This document shows positions 14,785-33,212 of a DNA stretch of 64,000 nucleotides, piece by piece. The notes beneath the pieces are model-generated. The model was not told the DNA's origin and ran no database searches. It worked only from the letters and a program-made list of their open reading frames with translations. Position 1 is the stretch's first letter; each line of letters begins with the position of its first letter. Location of the stretch: NCBI RefSeq assembly GCF_020382885.2, contig NC_058496.1:5944501-6008500 (forward strand). Reading direction: 5' to 3'. The DNA comes from Scatophagus argus (Eukaryota > Chordata > Actinopteri > Scatophagidae). The translations under genes were made by a program, and so were the position numbers.

Positions 14785-16531
14785 ATGATCGATTCTTCTC
14801 TCAGTTCTTTAGGTGCAAAAGTTGTCGTCGCTGCGTCCAGCGATGAGAATCACCCACCGGAAAACATCATTGACGGGTGAGTGTTAGCTAGTTTTAGTTA
14901 GTTGTTACTGAAATGATGGTTTTGCCAGCTTTAAAGTCGCTACACTGAAAGTTGGGTTATGCTAGATGTGCACTTTGTTCACTGCTAGTGAACTCAAAAC
15001 CGTCGGATCAATGCTAACATTATTGCTGATTGTTTGTCCCCGTCGCTCAGTAACGCCAAAACGTTTTGGATGTCCACCGGGATGTTTCCTCAAGAGTTTA
15101 TCATCCGCTTTGCTGAACCCACGAAGATTTCTGCTGTGACAGTAGACAGCTACAACGGTATGTAAACTGTGATGGTGCTGCACGCAACGTTACTGCAGAA
15201 GAAGTATTTTGAGACTTTGTTAAGACTAGGGATGCATGATATGGACTTACCTGTAATTTCATATTTTTGTGTTTAAAAAGAAGTTCAGAACCTGTAGTTT
15301 ATGCACATCTGCATAAACTTGTGAGTAAAGATGGATGATTTTAGCTTTAATAAGCTTTGCTGCTCTCATGAGATATGTTGTGTTACAATATCCCTACAAT
15401 ATAATTTTTCTCTCTTATCGGAACATTTATAGGAAACTGCAGTAGTGTTGTCTTCCTGGAAAGCAGTTGATTTGTGAAGCCCCTATGGGTCACCTGATAA
15501 ATGTGTACAGTTTGTTAAGGCTGAGTCTGCAGCCTTAAGCCCAGGACTAATTTAGTATTTTGGTTTGCAAATATTTCCTGATCAGCAATGAGCAAAAAGT
15601 GCTGCTGAGGTCAGTGGAAAAGTCCTCAGTTTTATTGTTATTTGGTCATAAACCAAACTATTGGACACACCTGAACTTTGAGCTGATGGTGGTACAAGAT
15701 GGTAAGTCAGGTGATCAGCAAAGTGATTCTAGTTTATCCTGAGAGGGGATGGAACTGTCAGATGGAAATCCATCTGACAGTTGTTGAGACATTTTACTTA
15801 CTTACTTTACTTACACCCCACAAATGTTAACCCCATGAGAAAATGATCACCAAAGTCATTAGGAATCAGCATACGGGAACCATGAATGTCTGAACAAAAT
15901 TTCACGGCAGTTCAGCCAGTAGTTGTTAAGATATTTTCACTTGGGACCTGAGTGGTGGACCAACCATCCATGCTGCTAGAATGGCATGAAATTTAATTTT
16001 CTCACATTCAACACATTTAACATGCTCATTGTCAAAATGTGTTCCAAGGCATCAGTGCCGGACCAAATATTTATGAGATTTTACTTATGATACATTTATC
16101 GATATCTGGTTTATCTAGACTGTTTTTTTTTTCTTTTGCAGTCAAGCATGTAAAGATAGAAAAGAATACTTCACAACATGCTTCGCAATTTGAGTCCGTT
16201 ACAGAGAAAGGTAAGGGGGCCATTCATCTGTAGTATCTCTTCACACAGAGTTTAATACCAAAGAATTGAAAGTGAGATTAACAAGCCGATTGTTTTACAG
16301 AATTTGAACATACAGAGGGACATCTTCAGTCAAACGCAATTTCAGTGAGTCGAAAAACAAAACTGAAATTATGAAGAGCGTATGAATGAATAGAATTAAC
16401 AGATAAAACAACTACTTGTCTTCGTTTTTCTCTTTCAGCTAAATGGAAGCAGTGCAACCCACCTTCGTTTTATCATCACCTCAGGATATGATCACTTTGT
16501 CGCAGTGCACACAGTCAGTGTACAAAACTGA
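14785..16531 (+). CDS. hspb11: Intraflagellar transport protein 25 (HSPB11), complete coding sequence in 5 exons (134 aa)
   Basis: IFT25 forms a heterodimer with IFT27 in the IFT-B complex and supports Hedgehog-component movement in cilia; despite the name it is not a typical small heat-shock protein. The exons are 14785-14876, 15051-15157, 16142-16210, 16301-16344 and 16439-16531 (TGA 16529-16531), all with GT-AG borders and compatible phases (2, 1, 1, 0). The product is one jelly-roll, galactose-binding-like domain: DENHPPENIIDG, then FWMSTGMFPQEFI, VKIEKNTS, EHTEGHLQ, HLRFIITSGYDHFVAVHTVSV. Human is 144 aa by recall; this copy is shorter at the C terminus. The start was chosen because it is the first ATG in frame with the conserved domain. 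An upstream ATG at 14702 opens a short frame that ends just before it. Confidence 0.94.
15660..15990. repeat. Interspersed repeat within ift25 intron 2
   Basis: Phrases such as GATCACCAAAGTCATTAGGA, ACCATGAATGTCTGAACAAA and CAGTAGTTGTTAAGATATTT follow a dispersed repeat I remember from many spiny-rayed fish genomes. It lies between ift25 exons 2 and 3. It contains a perfect 14-bp inverted repeat at 15753-15782. Class not determined. Confidence 0.5.
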
Positions 16532-16539
16532 CAGGCTGT

Positions 16540-17280
16540 TGTTGCAAATTAAAATCTTGTTTTTTATTTCTGTATATGTTTTGCTTTTGGCTTTATTTGA
16601 TAATTGCAAATATGAGTGGATCTCATTATATGCTTAATCTGTTTTGAAAACACACAAACAGATCTTCTCCCTTGTGGCAGACAGCTGTAATACGAGTTGT
16701 AACTGGGAACTGGATAAACATATTTCACGAACATGTGAGGTACAATGCTTTAGAAAATCAGTTTACTTCAAACAAAATTGATTTAATCTCCGAATCTTAT
16801 GAGCGAATTTGCAATTGCAGACAAAGCTTATGGTTTAAAGGTGAATTCTTAAATTTGGTCTCAAATTCTGAAATTAGCTTGAAACCATTTTCTGTATTTG
16901 AGCTTAATCAATGTTATGGATTCACTTATGGGGCTTTTTATCCCACATTCACAAGCTGATAGTTGGCAAAGCTTTAGAATAGAATAGCTGGATTGTGATG
17001 AATGGTAGAATTACATACAAAGGAAATTTCTCTCTGTGTGAGAGATAATAGAGTTAATTAACTACTTTTGAGCAGTGGGGGCTTGAATTGGCATCCGTAC
17101 AGCCCCCACATCCCCACCCCCCAATGAGCAGAATTTTACATCTCCATAGAAATGGGGAACCATGGGCGATGCAGCTGGGGGGTTAGAGAACCAGATGGTT
17201 TCCCAGCCAACTAGTGAGTCTCTAAAGACTGCGGGCCTATTCACACAAAATATTCAAGCCGCCTCCTGCACTTATATCCT

Positions 17281-17317
<37 letters not shown>

Positions 17318-20300
17318 CTTTTGCACACTAACACGGACTCCTATCTACCTCCATTGCCATTTCAACTTGTCGGTAGCAAAGGGTTCAGCAGTGTGCGAGG
17401 ACCCTTTGGGACTCCCTCCCCAATTACTTTGCTGACTGCAGAGGAGCTTGGGGATTTGCTGAGACTGTGTTTGCTGTAGCTTGGCCTGCATGGAGTGCTC
17501 TGAATAAACCAATAAAAATATGAAATACATGCCTGAATAACTAGCCCCCTGATATTTTAGAGCAACTAATTGCTTAGAGGTATGGCTTGGATATAGCACA
17601 TTTGAGTATGTGAGTGTGTAATGAGTAATGAGGGCAAGGTTGAAACTGATAGAGTGTTATTGACTCATCTATTATTTACCAGTATGGAATATTTATTATA
17701 ATGTTAGAAGAGCAAGTCGGGCCATGAAATGAAGTGAAAACTCTCATTCAAAGCAGGAGGCTACAATTTTTTCCCTCCAATAGTTTTTGTGAATTTATTA
17801 TATTTGTTTTCTGTGAAGATTTAACCAGAGATATCTTTTTTTTTGTACATTGAACAGGACTGCAAATGCACCTCCCCATTACTAATGAATTCAGGCTCTT
17901 TTGTGCTTGACTGTCAGCCGATCAGGAGAATCACAGCAGGATATGAGTGCGTTATTATCATGTCACTGCAGGGCAGGGCTAAATTATCACCCAGTGTCTT
18001 CTGACGCCTGCCTTACTGCTGTCCAATCACCCTGAGACATCTGCTGGACCAAAACTCAGTGTGTTCAGCTGAGTCCATTCAAAGAGCACATCATGACCCT
18101 CTTAAAAAAACCTTTCTGCTACCACATGCCATAATTGAAAAGATTTTATGATCAGAAAAATAAATCCTGAAAGCTTGAATTATCTTGTAGATGTCAAAAT
18201 GTACCTTTAAAATCTTTTTGAAAGCTGTTCTGCTTTTAAAGCACATTTGAAATGGCTGCATTAATTAAGCACATTATGGCATCTGTATTTATTGCATACA
18301 GTCATTCAAGTGCAGGTGATGATTCTTATATTGTTATTTTGATTAAGAAACACCATCACCCACCCAGCTCTGTTATTCTCTCTCGTGTCAAACCACCGAC
18401 TTTGAGCTTCGTGTTATCTCTTCCGTGTGGTCCTCTTTTAATGTCGATGACGGAGCCACGCTCGCTGACAATGGGCCTTAATTTGATTTCAGTTTTGATT
18501 TGGTCCAATCAGCTTAGTTATGAGAGAGACTGAGCTGGAACAAGCTTCTGTGTGAGGAAGGAAACACTATAAAGGCCGAAATTAGATGATTAGACGTGAG
18601 AGGAAAACAGCCTTCCCATTATTTAAGCCCTAAGGGAATGGAGAATGACAATGAGGGATTGACAAAGAGTGCAGTTGATAGTGTGGAATATGTATCAACA
18701 GCACTCATAGTTACTTCTACATTTTGCTTGTGAAGTTATTTAACAAGCAGTGACTGTTGTTTGACAAACTTTTTTTTTCTGTACATTTATAGCCACACTA
18801 TTCTCTGTTCTGTTGTGTTCTACTTAATTAAAAGTGTTAATTTGTATACCTTTCAACATCAAGTGCATTAAAGGGCAGTTTTATTTGTACTTTAATGGCA
18901 AATAAAATGCAGATTAGACAATAATAAATTGTTGATTTTCTTTTTTTTGTACAGATAAATCTGCTAGGCTTCCTTTTAGGCCAAAAGAGCCCCAGTAAAC
19001 AAGTTTGTTTACTCAGACAACAAGTTGTTGGCTGAGATAGATGTACAGTTCACTTTTTGAGATATCAGAATTTCAGTGTACAGCAAAAACTAAATTAGCG
19101 AAGGTGTTGGAATGAGTACTGAGGCACAAATGACAAACATATGCTGGTTTTTATATCACTTGTTTTTGCACCCTGGCTTAACTTTTGGTATATTTCCAGT
19201 TCTGTCTCAGCATACTGGCAGTTTCACAAAGGCTTTTTTTTGGCCAAAGATGTACAAGTTGCTCTACGTTTCATTTTGTAGATTCATTTCTAAGAAATTT
19301 TCATCCGTAGCTGCAATATCAACTGACCCTCTGCTGCATCCATTTTACCGCCTTTCTGTGCTAAGTTCCAGTGTAAGAGGTGTAAAACACTTATCATTTC
19401 AAGTCGTTTCAGTTTGAGTGCCACTGGTTACAGCACCTCACCTTTAGAGTTCCACTTAGTCTGTCTGCCTTCAAATCTCTCCTGACACGCTGTGGTAATG
19501 TAATGTAATGGTGGCTGGCTGAGTAATCTCAAGCAGCCTCATTACACAGATTTCCACACATTCCTGACCAGCGAAGGGTGTGCATATATTTCTGCCTGAT
19601 CGTCTATGTGAGCCCCCGAGTATTGAGTGGGTGAAGTAGTTAAACTTTTGCTTCACAAACTACTTTGCCCTTGCGGGAAGTGGAATAGCTCCAACGTAGT
19701 GGAGCCAAATGGCCGTGGCTGCTGCTAGGAAGGACTGTTTGTCTCCAAGTGGAGCCGTGCCAGCTAACTCTCACAAAGTTAGATGAACAATGTAGAGAGA
19801 AAGAGATAGACATTAGTGGGAGATCGCCCCTTTTACCCTTTGTTTTTCTCTTAAATATTTGCTGTTATTGTGTTCTGTCCAGCCCCCCCCTTTTAATCTC
19901 TCCCTCTCTGTCTCTCTCTCTAAACACAGAGAACACAAAGTGAATCCCAGCATTTGCATTTACCCTTGGCATCTGTCAGAGGTGTTCTCCAGTATATACT
20001 GTGCACACATTATGGTGAGATTGTATTAAAAGCTCCACTCTGTTTGGTTCAGACATAAGGTTTGCCCTAACAAAGTGTTCATAATCTCTGCTCAGTTTTT
20101 AAGCATTAAATTAGACATTTAGATTGCAACCAAAAGATCAGCAGTGTCCTTTCAGTGGATTGACTGTTGTTGTGTGATATTAGAACTTAATATGGCTCCC
20201 TGCCTTGTGAATGTATTTTTAATGACAGAAAGTTTGCATTTTAACCAAATCCAAAAAATGAATTAAATTTTCAAAATGTGACAGCTTAAAATAACATGTA

Positions 20301-20960
20301 GATTAACATGTAGATTGATGTGTGATCTGTGTGTGTATATAAGAAATATTCACATCATCAGAGCTTCGTATTGTTCTGAGGTGACTGTTTTCCATGCACA
20401 CACCTCCTTTTAAGAATGGACAGTGGGGGGAGCATACGCTAACGTGGATACACAGGGCAAAGTGAATGAAGGCTTAGGGAACGCAGACTCACAATAGATG
20501 ATATATCACTGCCATTTCCCCATGCTGAAAGGGGCAGATGCTAAGCCACTATCATGCTCATCATGTGTCACCATCAGACATTAATCATGAAACAGATAAA
20601 TCAGCTGTTGTGTGGCCTGTATCAATTAACAGCTAATGAATGGAGTGTTAAATCATGCATAATTTGAATGATGAGTCATCCTGTTGTACGGCATAAAAAG
20701 AAATAAAAAAATATTCTCATTCTCAATAGATAACTTAGTATTTACCTTTGAACAAGTGCTAACAGGGTCATCAAAAAAACTATTTTTAATTTTGTTGTTT
20801 TTTGTGACCTGGACACAAAATACATTAGATTATTGACATTCTATTAAATAACCCTTGTAAAACACTAAGTAGAGGTGAATGATGGCCTGGTGTCACTACA
20901 CTATCATAAATAATAAACCGTCAAGTGCCCAGTTCTCTTTTGTTCAGTGTTCGTTAGCTG
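16540..20960. other. Intergenic interval between ift25 and lzts1 3' ends
   Basis: ift25 and lzts1 converge here, so the left part should hold the ift25 3' UTR and the right part the lzts1 3' UTR. No coding exon, tRNA or clear transposon is recognised. ATTAAA shortly after the ift25 stop (near 16547) is a possible polyadenylation signal. The (CA)n tract at 17282 is the only strong repeat. Confidence 0.6.
17282..17313. repeat. (CA)n microsatellite
   Basis: An uninterrupted CA run of about 32 bases downstream of ift25. Confidence 0.9.
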
Positions 20961-20965
20961 TCCTG

Positions 20966-25437
<4,472 letters not shown>

Positions 25438-25445
<8 letters not shown>

Positions 25446-25530
25446 GATCCTGCAGGCATAGGTGAGCAGAGGGCGTGTCAGAAGTCCAGGTGGCCAAGTT
25501 ACACAGAAGTGAAGGGAAGACACAACTCAT
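25438..25530 (-). other. Upstream ORF overlapping the lzts1 start codon
   Basis: On the minus strand an ATG at 25530 opens 30 codons and stops at TAG (25440-25438). That stop lies inside codons 2-3 of lzts1, so the frame overlaps the main ATG at 25445. It is present in the mRNA only if the exon starts at 25561 rather than at the acceptor just before the ATG. Confidence 0.45.
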
Positions 25531-28500
25531 GACCCCAGAGAGGTACTGCCAGTGGCTTCGTCTGCAAGACAAACAAAGGGTTAATGCATATCAAACACAG
25601 AGAATGTAGATGTTGAGCCTTAAACAGAAGTTTTTTTTTTAAATGAAGGAGCAGCTCAAAGTCATCATTTTCTCTGACGCTTATCAGTTTTTTTTGTGTA
25701 ATTTCATTGTTCCCTGTTCAGTTCAGACATGCAGTGGTGAAGCAGGTGTGTTAACACTTGGAAAACAAACAAAGTGTGGAAAAAAAGTTCTTTCTGGCTC
25801 TCTGCCTGGCTTTGTGTGTCTAAATTTATGGCTCAGCCGTTGAATTTGACAAATAGCCCTTTGGGTGCCCTTCCTCTTACCAACTGCCAATTATACTACA
25901 TACTGCCTACTCAAACCTTGGCTGGTGCTGCCATCTGAAGAACGCTATACAGCGATTTTGCATTTGCTATTGTATTTCACTATAGAAGCCTATATAGTCA
26001 GAACACACAGAAATATTAAGGTTTAATAATGTGACTGGCTGGAATGTTTGTGTTTTCAACATTTTCACTTATAAAACGAAGATTTTGTATTGACAGAGTT
26101 ACCACTGGTGGTCTCTATTTGTTATCTCCATCTCCCTTTTTAAGACAACCAGACTACAGATGTTGCTTTATGATCTCTAACCCACAAGGGAAAACTCTCC
26201 TCAGTAGTGACTTGGGCTCCATGCTGGCTGACCAGGCCTGTGAGCTCCCCTAACCACCTGCTCCTCAGTCTTTAAGCATTTTATAATCGACACACAAACA
26301 AAGCATGGGGCTAATGGCCTGCCATAAGTCACTTATTAGCTTATATTGCATTTGGCTTGAGGCTAATCCATAATTACTGGTCGCATAGTGCTGTTTGTAA
26401 CGATACACATAGCTGTCACTGTCATTTTTCTGAGGTGTTTGATGAGCGTGTTTGAAGAGGAAAGCACTGAATGAAGGCAGTAGCAATGATCAAGGCTGTC
26501 ACTTTTCATCGTCCAGAAAATAATAAGCTAGATGAGGCAAATACAAAATAAATGTTTCATGATGGGCAGAATAATAGGGGCATCAGAGACCGACAGCCAG
26601 TGAGACAGAGTAGCATGCATACCAAAGGAAGAAGCAAAGGTTTAGTGGTTGCAATGGCGGAATAAAAAGCTCAGAGTTATAGTCTATTTAAGGTGAAGAG
26701 AAGAGAGGAAAGATGATACTAAACTGTAGGAAGCCCTCATGAAAGAATCCAAAAGTCACTTGGAGGTCTTCCATTACAGCTTCAGTTTTGATTTTCTGTT
26801 CCACTCGGGATGAAATTCAAATCATGTTCTACCAAGTAAACAGCCATTGAAAAATGTTGAGTCATGGTATATGATGTTAAATTTGTACGTGCAATAGCAC
26901 AAAGCAAAGCAGCCCGCTGTGCCACTGATGTAAACAGTCTCTGACACGACTGTGACTACGCCTCTGTCCTAATGTGTCTGGATGTCTGTTGCTGAATCTT
27001 AACTCCAGCCTTCACTATCACTCTAAGATACCAGCATCCACCACAGACATGGGACTAAAGTAATGAAACAATAGATTTTACTTACTGCCAGGTCAAACTA
27101 AGCATCCATCTCTAGCAAGGCCCCTGCAGAGTCGTGGAGAAAGTGAACAGGTAGACATGTGTGTGATGTGTGTGTATTCCCTTGAATGAACCAGCAGCAA
27201 ATGCAAACCTCACGCTATTACTACAGCCAGGAGGGTTTCCTAACTGTTCTGTGGAGGGGGTGGGTCCTCTGCTTTTCTACTCAGCCTGTACCCAGCTTTG
27301 CATTATAACTGACATGTAAATTCAGCTGTGATGTGTGTGTGTGTGTGTGTTGCGGGACCTCCCACTGCCCCCAGGGGAGGCGGTGTACGACATGTGCTCC
27401 CATAGATCTGGCGTGTGCCGCTCAAGTGATTAACTCCCAGCCTTCACAAAAGATCTTTTGCACCCCCCTCGTACCCCCATCCTCTCCTCACTATCACCCA
27501 CAGACACCCTCTGTGCATCATTTCACTGTGTAATAACCCCCCTCCCCAACACATACACATACCCCTCCCTTCTCCCATCAGTCCCTCCCTCCATCCGTCC
27601 CAGTCGGTGCCCTGCACCCACCCTGGACAAACAACACTTCATCTGAAGGAGAAAAAAAAGGCGCTTGGCCTCACTCTTTTCACTCTTTGTCTGTTGAAGT
27701 GTGCCGCTCTTTGTTTGGACTCTTGTGTGCCGGTTGATGTATTCTCGCCAAACAGCCCAGGACCATATTTGAGTGTTAAATAAATGACTAGTCCTCACAA
27801 TGAGAGGGCTGGAGAGCCTCAGTTTTATAGTGATTTACCACCATCCTGCCTTTATGCTGTTTGTTCAGATGTACACACACAGACTCACTCCCTCACACAC
27901 ACCTTTACACATCCGCACGCACACACACACACTTTCACACAGTCTCGTTGCTGGAGTGCAATGCAGTCGAGCGTTCAGCATCCCACAGAGTACACACTGT
28001 TGACAAAACACCTTGTGGATGAAATACAATCACACATCACGACAGGAAAATACACGAGCCACTGTGTTCCAAATGAACAAACAACAACGACAGAAAAGAT
28101 ATGGCCCCTAAGCTCCGCTGCTGACAAAACGTATAAATCCTACACCCCATTCTTGTCACAAGTGAAAGTATACGTTCTCTTAATGTGAAGAAAACAGACA
28201 GCATCGCCACATGTCCATGGACAGCACTACTGATTCACTGATATCATCACACAAAAATCAATAGACATCTGTTTTTTTTAAATGAACTAATAACAAACTG
28301 CAGGAAGTGGCAAAACCCTATATTGTGATCTTTCAGCATGTGCAGACACACTTGCAGTTTCCATCATATTACATCATACTGTATGAAACTTTCTAAAATA
28401 ATATACAAGCGTCTCTGTAGATCTTGTACAGCAGCACTGCTCACTCATCCTTTCAGCTCACTTCCATTGTTCCTCGATTAGTCCCCCCAAGCCAGTTTTG

Positions 28501-29589
28501 TCTGGACAATGATCCCACCATTTCACTTTTATGTTCTCACTCACTTGCTTTAGGGAATTGGTCAATTTCACTCCTATTCAATGCAAATATTGAAGTGATT
28601 TGACAATCTTTTTATTGCCCCATTGCTGCAAAGTTTAATAAGCGGTACAAATGTTTTGACCTCGCGGCTTTTCGGGTGGAAAGTGTGATTTAAGACCTTT
28701 GGTGAGATGGGATGGGATGGGGGACTGAGAGTGTGTGTGTGTGCGTGTGTGTGCATCAAATCTCATATCTGATTGGCTGCATATTTTTTCTGTGTCTGCA
28801 CAAAAGAGTGTGTGCACTGTGTGCGTCTGTGTAGACAGGGGGTGGTGTGTGTCAGGCTAGCGTTCGAGCCCCAGCTGACCTGCCTGACACAAAGCCCCGT
28901 CCTGCCCAAGACCAGTTGACAATACACCCCGCCCGCATACACAAGCAGGGACACAGTCACCCATAGATACACACCGTGAGCATAGCCAATCCATTACCGC
29001 AGCCAGCGGAAGGCAGCAGTGTTGCTATAAAGGTCCAGGATTTATACCTGTGCCACAATGACCATGAAACTCTTCTCCATTCTCTCACTGTACTTCTGCA
29101 CTGCCACGGTGCCAGATGGCATCACTTTAATTCTCACTGTCTTTATGGTAATTTCTAACAGATGCATGTGTAATCTATCTAGTTCAGTGTGTCTGTTTTT
29201 TTAGGTCAGACTCAGAGAGCTTATTGTTCTCTGTTTATGTGTGCTGTCTTGAGACTCTTTATTCGAAGGCCCAATCTGCTGAGACACTTCTCATCTGTAA
29301 CACGCGTTTGAAACTCTAAAGGATCAGTCCAGTGTTTTCACATGTTTTAACCCATTCACTGTAAAGATTTTTGGAATTTAAGGTTATGTTGCTGATAGTT
29401 AAACATAAAGTTGGAGGACCTGTGAGAGAATCCTGCCAGTGATCAATATTTAAGCAGCAGACGCACAAATGTCCTGATGTTTGGTCCCTCATACAGGTGA
29501 AGCTCCATAAACACTTTCCATAATGCAACTCAGAAGCACCTTGTCCTCCACGCTAATGTCTTTTGAACTCAAACACTTTTAGCGTCACA

Positions 29590-30080
29590 AATGGGGCATC
29601 GTGGCTGACGCAGAAAAAGCTGAACCCCGATGCAGAGTGAAAAACGGACAGGCAGGCAAGGCAGAGGTCCAAACAATGGTCTTAATTTATTTAAGCAAAA
29701 CTCAAAAAAAGCACACACTTACTGTGGATATGGATCAACAAAAGACTGTGGCATTATCATGGCATGACGAGACTAGAAAATCCTGGCTTGGTATCATGAA
29801 GACAAAACAGCACTCTGACAAAGGTGACTGGGAACACGAGGACTAAATAGACAAGACAATAAGACACAGGTGACACACATTAGGAGGGAGAAAGCAATCA
29901 GGAAAACCAAAAGCAAAGCAGGACACACAAGGGAAGTGACACCTTCAAAATAAAACAGGACATGACAAAAACCTTGAACCTGATACATGGAAACACAAGA
30001 CACACATGGAACATGGCACGTGGACTCAAAACCAAAAAACAAAGCATAGCAGAAAACACCAGAGTATTTTCCACAATGAG
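29590..30080. repeat. Interspersed repeat, probably a non-autonomous DNA element
   Basis: Purine-rich sequence with AAGGCAGAGGTCCAAACAAT, GACACAGGTGACACACATTA and CAAAATAAAACAGGACATG resembles a dispersed fish repeat I recognise only by wording. No inverted ends were resolved by eye. Long open frames on both strands here are products of the repeat composition. Confidence 0.4.
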
Positions 30081-32996
30081 TAAACCAATCTTCATGTGTA
30101 AAACTGGTGGAGTTCCTCTCTAACGTCCTCCAATCCATCCTTTTTTTTTTTATTTGTATTTAATTATTCAAAAAGGTAAATATCTTTGTTATATCTTACA
30201 GAAACCCAATAGTTTTGACTAATGCCAATGCAGCATTTTGTAGACTTAAAAAGCAGTTTGTTTTGCAAATGCCTCCAGTGTGGTATGTTCAAGTGCTGGA
30301 GGCTACGTCTGACTTCAAATGCTCACGCTAGCAGTCGACTGCTGAGGAGCAACCTGTCAAACGCAAAAAGATACTAAAGTGATGTTATCGTTTCCACAAC
30401 CCCCATAAGAGGACAAACATAAGTTACATCAGACTGTGACTTCAGAGGCAGCACTTGTGTTGTGTAAAGGTAGTGGTTTGCTTGAAATAAATGCAGTTTT
30501 AGAAAATAGGCATAAACCAAAACAGAACAGCAGCTAAAATTAAGAGTCAAAAAACATGTGTACCTTTAATCCTGGAGGAGACATCAGTCTAAATCAGTCG
30601 TTATTATGTTGTTCGATCCTCTAACTGCACGCTGAACACATTGCCTCCAGGGTGATGTGACCCGTTAGATAACCGGAATCGATCTGTGGTTCACGCAACG
30701 TAACTGATGATTCACATGTAATGAAGCAGACATTTCCCATTATCCCAGGCATGACGCGGTGAAAATTAAACTCACAAATTAAAGTGAGGAGAAGAAACAA
30801 CATCTCGCATATGACATCTGAATGTATATTTTCAGGGAATGAATACTCTGTCTCTTCTTCTGTTGTCCTCTGTGGCCTGTCTCTGCCCCTCCAGTCTCTG
30901 TCCCCCTCCACCCCCCACCACCTTCCCCCCACACACTCAATCACTCACAGACTCAATTCCACATCTTGTGTCTTACTCACTGTGGCTGAATTGTGGGGAT
31001 GAGTAATGTGGCCTCCAGCAGAACATCAACTGGGAATGAAGTGTGGGGTACAGACAGACATCTATCTTTCACTTTCACTGCTAACGCATCTGTCTACTGA
31101 CCAAGCATGCAGGCACATGCACACACACATACACACACACACACACAGGGTGGCATCCAATAGTAGCTAATTGGGTAATCCTTTTAGTGCATTGTAAAGG
31201 AGATTGAGCATGAATAGGGCTTCAATGTTGAAGAGCAGAATACCAGACACTCATTACCGCCCCAGAGTAAGGAGATGGAGTACCAGGCACAGAGAGAGAG
31301 GCAACAGCAATATGAGAAAGCCATAGAAAGTGTATGTGTGTGTGAAAGAGAGAGAGATATTTATATTCTGTGGAGCCGATGGTGCATTATACATTGGTGA
31401 CTGTGGTATTGTCCAGCAGACAGTGAGTGTCTCCTCTGTTCAAAGTTTGACTGGTTTGGATGCAGAGAAAAGCTTACGAACTGCATGTTCTCTTGAATAA
31501 AGTGAGTAAAAAATTTATCACTCATTAATTTGATCCCACTGTCTTCTTTTGGCAGCCATGCGGTCACATCTTTGACTGGGGGCCAGCTTTTAGTGAAGGA
31601 CCCCCTGTTGAAATTAGATTGCATTCAGATGCTATTATGTGCATCCAAATGAGACATTAGGTCAACTAAACAATCAACCTCCCTGGGTTTTAACAGATAA
31701 GGAGGTTGTCTGTTTTGCTCACTGGGTTTGCTTGGCTGGCCATCTACTACTCCTGTAGTGCAGGCATTTGCATAACCTTGGCAGCTGGAGTATAGAGGAA
31801 AATGTATTTTTAATGGAGTCTAAATGGGAGCTTTTAGTGCTGTGACGAGGATAAGAATTGATGCTTGTGAATTTAAGGAGTCTTAAAATTAAATATCTGA
31901 AATCTCTTTTTATATGTCTTTACTGAGCTGCATCCATCCTAACAAGATTGATTATTGCCTTACAATCTGTCTCTGTACTTTTCTGTAATGCTTCAAACTT
32001 ATGCAGTGCCCAGGAACTGTCCAGAAATGGTTTTAAAGAGTTCTCTTCAGTTGGATACAGCACATCACCAGCCAGCTCCGTAGTCATGAAATATTTACAT
32101 CTAAGGCTTTTATCTCGCTCTATAAACAGCACGGGAAAATGTGTTGTAACAAGCACAAGTATTTTTTTAGAGATTTTGAGATATCTCCCATCCATGAACC
32201 ACAAATATTTACCATTTTCATTACCCCTCACGTATTTTCAACAGGATGTGTCATTTATGCATGATGTGACAGCCTCATAAATATGATTTATTTTAACTTG
32301 ATGGGTTGTCATGGAAGCTTTGTTGTGGTGTCAGATTATTATTTGTAGAATAATTGTGCTTTAAGTAAGGAAGGCATGCTTGTTGTCAGTAAGTAGAAAT
32401 CATAAGGGTAGTGCATTATGCTGGCAATTACGGGTGTCACATCAGTTTTCAGATTTTTTTTGTTCTGGTCATAAAGTTGTGTTCCAAATACAAATGAAAG
32501 ATAAATATTTTTAAACTTAGTGCTACCAGTGAATGATACAGTTTTAAGTTTTACGCAACCTCACTTAACACATTTCTCATGTATTTTGCACATAGTCAGT
32601 GCAGCTGACACCTTAAAAGTCTGTCTTTATGTATTTTTTGTTTGATGACATGTGTAGGCAGGAGGAAAAGAATGAGGCCTCTCCTGGCACTGGGGCCTGT
32701 TGACCCAGCAAGCTGACGAGTCAGTGATAAGGTTGTCATTCTAGAGCATAACCATCCTCCCATCCTCCTCTAATCTGCTGTGTGTGTGTGTGGATGGTGT
32801 AATGTGGGAGTAAGAGAAGACACAATGAGCTCACTTTCAGGGGTCTGTATCATTCTAAAAGCAGCTGGAAATATGTGCTGCAGGCGATACCTGTGCTCAG
32901 CTCCAAAACAAAAGCCCCTCTGACCTTGAAATGCTAAATTGTTCACTGTAGGGAAAACCTGCATGGTTCTTTGAACAGCTTGTGGTGTCACAGTAA

Positions 32997-33212
32997 TTTA
33001 CAAAAGTCAAGGCTGATGCTCGCCTGCTGTGTGCAGATGCTCGTAGTACAATTGTATTTAAAGGACGTTTAAATACTGAAAAGTTGAAAACTCTGCAAGA
33101 GCTGAAAGATGTGGGGGTGATGCTGCACTTCTATGACACAGAGCCTTCACTCATGAAAGGGATGCTGCATTCGGGTATCTGGGACAGTTATTTTAAGAAG
33201 TGTACTCTTTAG
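32997..33212 (+). other. Unidentified open frame without a start, protein-like composition
   Basis: A 71-codon stretch opens after TAA 32994-32996 and closes at TAG 33210-33212. It has no early ATG, so an ATG-based search misses it. Its composition is balanced and soluble-protein-like (mixed Lys, Glu, Leu, with the ends KADARLLCADARST and SGIWDSYFKKC). It could be a last exon with an acceptor near 33005 (ACAAAAG before TCAAGG), a fragment of a retrocopy, or chance. I recognise no family. Confidence 0.25.

Noticed and set aside
28849..28891. GTTCGAGCCC near an inverted repeat (GTGTCAGGC/GCCTGACAC), considered as a tRNA or hairpin RNA
   Set aside because: The stem is only 9 bp and no acceptor, D or anticodon arms can be drawn; it is not a tRNA.
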